Source of the DNA: Eremophila alpestris peregrina | Lineage: Eukaryota; Chordata; Aves; Passeriformes; Alaudidae | Length of the DNA: 64,000 nucleotides | Direction of reading: 5' to 3' | Assembly: GCA_009792885.1 (NCBI GenBank) | Contig: WMCF01000031.1 | Span: forward strand, 2,209,437-2,273,436 | Shown here: in pieces, positions 58,501 through 64,000 of the stretch | Numbering within the stretch: position 1 is the stretch's first letter | How the letters are laid out: each line of letters begins with the position of its first letter | Made by a program: the position numbers and the translations under genes | The notes under the pieces: model-generated | What the model was told of the DNA's origin: nothing | What the model saw: only the letters and a program-made list of their open reading frames with translations | Database searches by the model: none

Positions 58501-60842
58501 CTTAAAAAAAGAAGACTAAAATAATTTAAGTATTCAAATAAAATTAATTTCATTGCTTAGCAAGTGGAATTACACAGGTCACATTGTGCTGTAGTCAGAT
58601 AAGATAGTGGCAGTATTTCTTTTTATCTCTAAACACTTGAAATCTAGGAGTACTACATGATGATCTCTTTAATTCCCTGCATTGAGCCAATATGCAGATA
58701 AAAGCTTAAGGGAATATTCTACAGAGCACTGACTTTTTCATTTTTCCCCCCAGTTGTACACTGGGCACAGCATTGAACTGTGCTGCTGTTTTCAACATTC
58801 ATATTTAGAAGTGTCTATTGAACAACTCAGGTTCAAAAATCTGCACTAATAAGGACAAAAGCAGGAAAAGGAAATACAAGTTTTAACAACAAAATGAAAA
58901 TGACAAATAAACAAAGACATGATTTTTTAGATCCACAGTAGGAAAGAGGAGAGCATCCTGCCTCCAACTTTATATTTCTTATTTAACTAAATCCTCAAAG
59001 GGCAGAAGACTAAAAGCATCCAAAAGGAAATGCTCAAAATAACACTGCAGATTGGCAGCAAAATAAACAACAGAATCTAAGCATTGCCTCTAACAACTGC
59101 TTCTTGGATGAAATTAAAAAGAAAGTTTTGGAAAGCAGGAGGCCAGCCAAGGCATTTTTATCAGGGATAAGCAGGTGTAGGAGATTGTGAGCAGAAAGGG
59201 GACTTCAGGAAGTATCTGAGAGCAAGAAGTGTCAAGTACAAGGGGAATCTGAAACGAGAAGAAAGGAGAGGAACTCTCCAAAATCCCAAAGCTCTGAGTG
59301 ACTGGACAGGACAACAGGACAGAGAAGTTGTGTAGAATAAGGGAAAAATAATAAAAGAGAAATATCTGAGAAGGAAAGCATTTTAACACAATTTAAAAGG
59401 AAATGGCAAGTCCACATGAAGATGGAGACAGACAGGAAGAAACATGTGTCTACACAGAGGGAAGAGGTCAGGAGTGGTCAGCAGATTTATGAGATTTAAG
59501 TGTCTCTGGCAGCCCCAGAGTCCAGTCAGAAATTTGCAGGGTTATCCCCAAGACATCATTTAATCTGTTACATCTCTTCAGAAACTAAAAGCACCTGTAA
59601 GATTTATATATTTGAGAGATCTTGAAAGTATTTTAAACATAGCAGAATGAGAAATCTTTTAAACTTCTCTAAAATTATGCTGTATATACTGTTTGGATAT
59701 TGCTGCAGTATTTAGACTTATAAGGCAGATGCCTGCACTATATAAAACAATCTTTATGAAAAGGCCTCAATTCCATAAAGTTCAGTAACAGGTGAGAGAA
59801 CGCTGTATCTTGCAATGCCCAGCATTGCTCTGTTTTCTACATATTGCCCAAATTTTCCATGACAACATCCTCCTGTAACTCTACAGCTCAGAATCCACAC
59901 AAACATTTCTATGAAATCAACATAAGAGGATGCCCAATTTATAGCAGATAATCTGAGCTCTTATGTAAAATGAAAATTGGCAGATTGAAAGTATTGAAGT
60001 GCACATTTGTCATCACAAAACATTTATGTCATATGTGACTATAGATTATCAATAGCACTAGAATAAGACCACAGAATCTGGTTTTACCTTTCTAACAAGT
60101 AGATTATTTTGCTGAAGTTATAATGTCCTCTTCTTAAAAATAATAAAAAACAAAAATAAAAAACCAAAACCCACAACCAAGCAAAAAAACCCAATCAAAA
60201 AACAAAACAACAAAAGAAACCCCTACCAAAATCCAAACAAAAAAGCCACACCACTCATGTTTATTTAGCATAATCATCCACAAATCATGAACAAAAGTCA
60301 AATGCATTTAGAATTTTCAGCAATTACTTTTTCTTATTCTAGAGGAAAGTACTTTTGTCAGAAGCATTTTTCATCAGGGAGCTGAAAAGCTGTTTTGTGA
60401 TTAGTCTCAATTAACACCAAAAATACCCCAAATGCAGTCACAGAACTTGTCATGGCCATTGCCAGTAAATGTACTCAGCTACAGAAGGTAAGAACTGCTT
60501 TCACTCAGCATTCACAGGCAGTGTGAAGTCATATGTCAAAAGTGATAAAAACATTATTAGAAAGATAATAGGAGTGATAAAGACATCATTATTAGCCTCT
60601 GAGCAGTGATGCATTCCCTGATAAACATCAGCAATCATCTCTCGTGCTGAGATACTTCACAAGATCCCTATGAAGGAAATTACTGACCCAGGTGGCTGGC
60701 ATAAACACTCCAGCCCTGCCAAGTGAAAAAGTGCAAAACACTCAGATATACACTAGAGCATGACTACATCTGGGGACTAGTTATTAGCCAGGAACAAAGT
60801 TGGCTTCCTGTTATTGTAAAATAGTTTATGTAGACTCAGTAC
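55504..60842 (-). other. TXNRD2: TXNRD2 intron (5.3 kb)
   Basis: Intron between the AIGD exon and the GRPELTP exon, bounded by GTACTG at 60842 and TAG at 55504. It is mostly AT-rich unique sequence. It includes a T-run at 57901-57920, a purine-rich plus-strand stretch at about 59100-59470 and an A/C-rich low-complexity tract at 60136-60250. No exon, mobile element or RNA gene is recognised. Confidence 0.85.
60136..60250 (+). repeat. A/C-rich low-complexity tract
   Basis: About 115 bp almost entirely of A and C on the plus strand (AAAACCAAAACCCACAACC, AACAAAACAACAAAAG and similar). On the transcribed minus strand it is a T/G tract about 0.6 kb downstream of the AIGD exon. It may derive from a decayed poly(A) tail. 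Confidence 0.85.
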
Positions 60843-60979
60843 CTCTGTTATGTCTCCAATTGCATAAATGTGAGGAACAGAAGTAGCTTCATTGGCATCA
60901 ACAATAATCTTCCCAGTTTCAGAACTAATTTTCACTCCAACTGTCTCCAAATTGAGAGTTTTGGTGTCAGGGGCTCGGC
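60843..60979 (-). CDS. TXNRD2: TXNRD2 exon (FAD-binding VPHIYAIGD motif)
   Basis: 137-nt exon. The acceptor reads TTCTTAAG with its AG at 60981-60980; the first two bases complete a Gly codon, then 45 codons run to donor ACAGAG|GTACTG. It reads RAPDTKTLNLETVGVKISSE, then TGKIIVDANEATSVP and HIYAIGDITE. ATSVPHIYAIGD is the second conserved FAD-contacting motif of this reductase family, and the GRxPDT stretch closes the NADPH domain. It joins the next exon in phase 0. Exons further 5' were not found to 64,000 and lie beyond the edge. Confidence 0.95.
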
Positions 60980-63900
60980 CTTAAGAAAAAAAAAAAGAGA
61001 AATTAAAGTAAAAGCTATTGGAAAACTGCAGCAGAGTTAATCTAAAAAGCTGGGATCCTCCACTCCATCTCCAAGAACTTTGTTCTATTTGATAGTCCAA
61101 GCAGAAATATGAGAAAACTTGTACTGAGGAAGCTGCAGGGGTGGAAAGTATGGATATGACATTCTGTGGGGAAGGAGCTCAATTGCCTTTGCTCAGACAT
61201 CAGAGGGTTATCCTTTTTAAATATGGAGGACAACACCCACTGGAAAAAGTGCAGAAAACACATGACTTAATATTTATTGAACATTCTAAATTCAGTTTCC
61301 TAATGTAGCACAAATATACATTTAAAAACTAAGCAACTTCTACACTGACAATTTCCAATAAACATTCACCAAATGGTGCTCAGTGCCAACAGTGTGTTGT
61401 GTATTCTTTTTGAATAAAAATTATTAATGATGCTGTTTCAATGTTAAACATTCCTGAAGTCCTTGTTTCTTGCAATCTCAATACACTTAAAACATTTTTG
61501 GTCCCTCAGCTTAGATGAAAAATTTTATCAACTTTGCTCTCAAGTCCTAAATGCTGATTTAGTTCTCTCAAGCTGTATTTGAGCTATTTCTGTGAAGTTT
61601 AGAAACATTTTAAATGTCTTTAAAAACAAATGAGGCAAGTCCAGCCAAGCCCAGATTTTATTACAGATTCCTATTCCAATAATATCAAATTATCTCATAT
61701 TTTTAAAATATTTTTTGCAGTGTTTTCTGCATTGTTACCACTTAGATCACTGAAGCCTTAACAGCATTACACTGAGCTTTCTATAGAGTATCTAAGGAAG
61801 CAATTCCTGGCCCAGAAATTGAAATATTAAATCCTATCCAACTTGTTGGAAAGTTAGTAAGCACAGTGAAATTATGTGGTAGTCACAAAATTTTGAAGGC
61901 TACACAGGAAAAAAAATTACCTGGATATATCCAAATAAATGAATTTTTTAACATACTGTCTGTTTTGGAGGCTTTAAATGAATATGGATATATTTTCACC
62001 TCTAGGTCTCCTTTGCGTGAGTCATGATCTGCATTTGATGTTAATACAGAGCCACAGCAAAGCAAAACAAAAAAGGAAACGTGTTTGCATTATAAAAACA
62101 ACCTCTTTGATGTGAATGTAGGAAATTATTAAACAAAAGTAAAACCTGGCTTGTCAATACAGACCTAATTATATGTAAACATATGATTCAGTGCTTTATC
62201 CATCTGCCATATAGCCAGGCCCCTCAAACAATGTCACATCTGAATGCCTCTGTAAAGACTTCTGTGTATTAATTTCATCTGGTGAAACCAACACTTCCTC
62301 TGGGAGCACTGACTGAAGCTGTCGGCACTTGGCTATCTGTCTGTCTTCCCTTCTGTTGTCCTCATGGGATGTTGATCTGCTGTTCCTTCTCTGCCCCCTG
62401 CTCCCCAGCCCTGATGCTATCAGGCAACAAAAATAATAAACCTCCAGGACCTTATCTTGGCTCGGATGTGAAACAACTTCCTACCGTTGTATTTCTTTGT
62501 GTATTGAGAGTAAAGCCTGGGTATTCTGCAAATGGACAACTAATGGGGTTTTCTAGTTTCCTCTTTTTCCTGCCAGGCAGAGCCAAGAGAAAACTTAGCA
62601 CGCAAGGGCAGGCACTGAAAGAGGAAAAAAAGAAAAACCATCAATAGAGTCATTTAAAGACCTGTGACAACAACAGTTGAGTTTATCAAACCTGCAGGAT
62701 AACACTTAACCTTTCCATTTCTATTTTAATGTATGTACAGCTTGGTATTAATAGCTAAGATTTACAAAAAATGTGCTGCTTCTCATAGTGAAGTTTCTCT
62801 TTCAATTTTACTGCCTAACTATTATTTATGAAGGCAAAATCAAAAATTTTTAACACTGAACTGAAGCTTTATTGGCCTTTAGCCCCATGCAGGTTTACCT
62901 CCATAAACAAGAATTATACTTACTCATCTTGCTTCATCTCAAATTCAGTAGCTTAGGCTCATGTTTATACAATGTGTCTTGGTAGGTTGTAGTGCCAAGC
63001 TCAGGGAATTCTGATGTTTCCCAACATTCACTTACTATTATAAAATCAATTCTCACCATTTCTCAGTAGGAGTTTATTTTATATCCATAACTCCTGATTT
63101 TTTCACATTTTCAACTTCAAGAAAGCAAGACTTCACAGCTTATTGCTAAGATCCCAAATCCTACCAGGCACACAAACCCACCCTTTGCCTAAAAACAGCA
63201 CATGTGCTTTTAGTTTGAAGTTGTCCTGAAACTGCCAAAGAACAGGAGTGTGCAATTGTGTAGGACACAAGATTACATTTAGCTTTCATTCAAAACAGCA
63301 AAATATTATGCCAGACATCTAGAAGAAAGGTGCAACTTAAATCCGACCCTTAAAAAGGTTACCTGCCTCCTGCACTTCTAACAGCACACCATAATCTCAT
63401 CTTTCATAGACCCATACACTTAGCACACAGCTGTGAAAACCACAGAGCCCTGCTTTCAGTGCCAGCCCCCATTTGCTTTTAACTTTAAAAGAAAAAACTA
63501 GCTTTTTGATCTGTTTTTGTAAAAGCTAACAGCATGGCTTCCTAAGAGGCTGCCAGCCATGGGGCACAGCACAGACACTGGCCAGGCTGGCTGGGTTCAG
63601 GTGTGGCATTTGTGTCCCATCACCTGCCTGGGGGCTCTGGTAATCACACCTCAGCACAGAACAAGGGGAACAGGTACTAGACTGTGACCTTCAGGTGCAG
63701 GACCTTCAACAGTGGAAACTGAAGCAGCTAAACTCAGAAGAAGCCAGAGGAATTGGCATTGTCAGGTAAATAGCAGTGGTAAAGGAGTGATGGCATATTC
63801 TTACATCCAATAAAGTTTCCCTGGGTGATAAAGGTGCAGCTGACAGAAGAATTTTATAATGGGTCTTCCAGATTTTCTTTCTTTCCACAGAAGATGGAAT

Positions 63901-64000
63901 GCCTGTTTACCTCCCAACATTTGAAAAATCCAAACTGCAGCCAGCCATGAACTTTATTGTAGCTGGCCACTGTGAGGATACTGCTGGGTGACAAGAGTTT
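60980..64000 (-). other. TXNRD2: TXNRD2 intron (partial, right edge)
   Basis: At least 3 kb of intron upstream of the AIGD exon. I looked on the minus strand for the preceding exon, which should end in a ...VLWAIG-type motif, and did not see it. A slightly GC-richer stretch near 62.28-62.65 kb (plus-strand open frame of 121 codons) has no family or splice context. Confidence 0.75.

Noticed and set aside
59100..59470. Minus-strand Phe/Leu/Ser-rich open frames as a membrane protein
   Set aside because: They arise from a purine-rich plus strand (pyrimidine-rich minus strand), which mimics hydrophobic coding; no family is seen.
62282..62647. Plus-strand 121-codon open frame in the right-edge TXNRD2 intron
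   Set aside because: No family, antisense to TXNRD2, and no splice sites or promoter; it reflects a locally GC-richer stretch.
1..64000. CRISPR arrays, bacterial operons, phage or integrated viral genes
   Set aside because: No direct-repeat arrays with spacers, no dense gene packing and no recognisable viral gag, pol or env coding were seen; the sequence is plainly vertebrate genomic DNA.

Overview
The window is vertebrate nuclear DNA, almost certainly from a bird and probably a passerine. It holds short coding exons with GT-AG junctions in long AT-rich introns, and a CR1 retroposon 3' end of the avian type. It also carries older CR1 and MIR-like fragments and one CpG-rich promoter block. 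There are no bacterial-type operons, CRISPR arrays or insertion sequences. Two genes are recognised by protein similarity recalled from memory, and both read on the minus strand: GNB1L (WD40 protein) at the left edge and TXNRD2 (mitochondrial selenoprotein thioredoxin reductase) at the right. The same neighbours, in the same relative orientation, lie in human 22q11.2 and, from general knowledge, on chicken chromosome 15.

Layout. 1-897: the first two coding exons of GNB1L (start ATG at 885-883; exons 770-897 and 403-528); the rest of the gene lies beyond the left edge. 898 to about 26.4 kb: inferred GNB1L intron 1, mostly unique AT-rich sequence with a CR1 fragment (about 1.37-1.51 kb), an old CR1/L3-like fragment (about 14.49-14.92 kb), a MIR-like fragment and several homeodomain-motif-rich blocks that look like conserved noncoding elements. 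24.63-24.76 kb: a small CpG cluster with a strong CTCF-like motif. 25.3-26.24 kb: a G-rich minisatellite (20-bp unit of two 10-bp halves) interrupted by a 30-N assembly gap. 26.24-26.9 kb: a CpG island with CRE, NRF1-like and X-box-like motifs, the likely GNB1L promoter.

26.9 to about 49.1 kb: intergenic DNA between the GNB1L promoter and the TXNRD2 3' end, with no supported gene; it holds two MIR-like fragments, homopolymer runs and two candidate regulatory blocks. About 49.1-60.98 kb: the last six coding exons of TXNRD2 (60843-60979, 55408-55503, 55098-55190, 54242-54313, 52414-52511, 50050-50179). They encode the end of the FAD/NADPH part, the dimerisation domain and the C-terminal Gly-Cys-Sec-Gly, where Sec is an in-frame TGA. 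All junction phases agree. 60.98-64.0 kb: a further TXNRD2 intron; upstream exons lie beyond the right edge.

No new multi-gene system was found. The points most worth checking are the exact 75-bp duplication on both sides of the assembly gap, the promoter-proximal G-rich minisatellite, the Sec codon whose SECIS could not be placed with confidence, and several noncoding blocks near a TBX1-linked locus.
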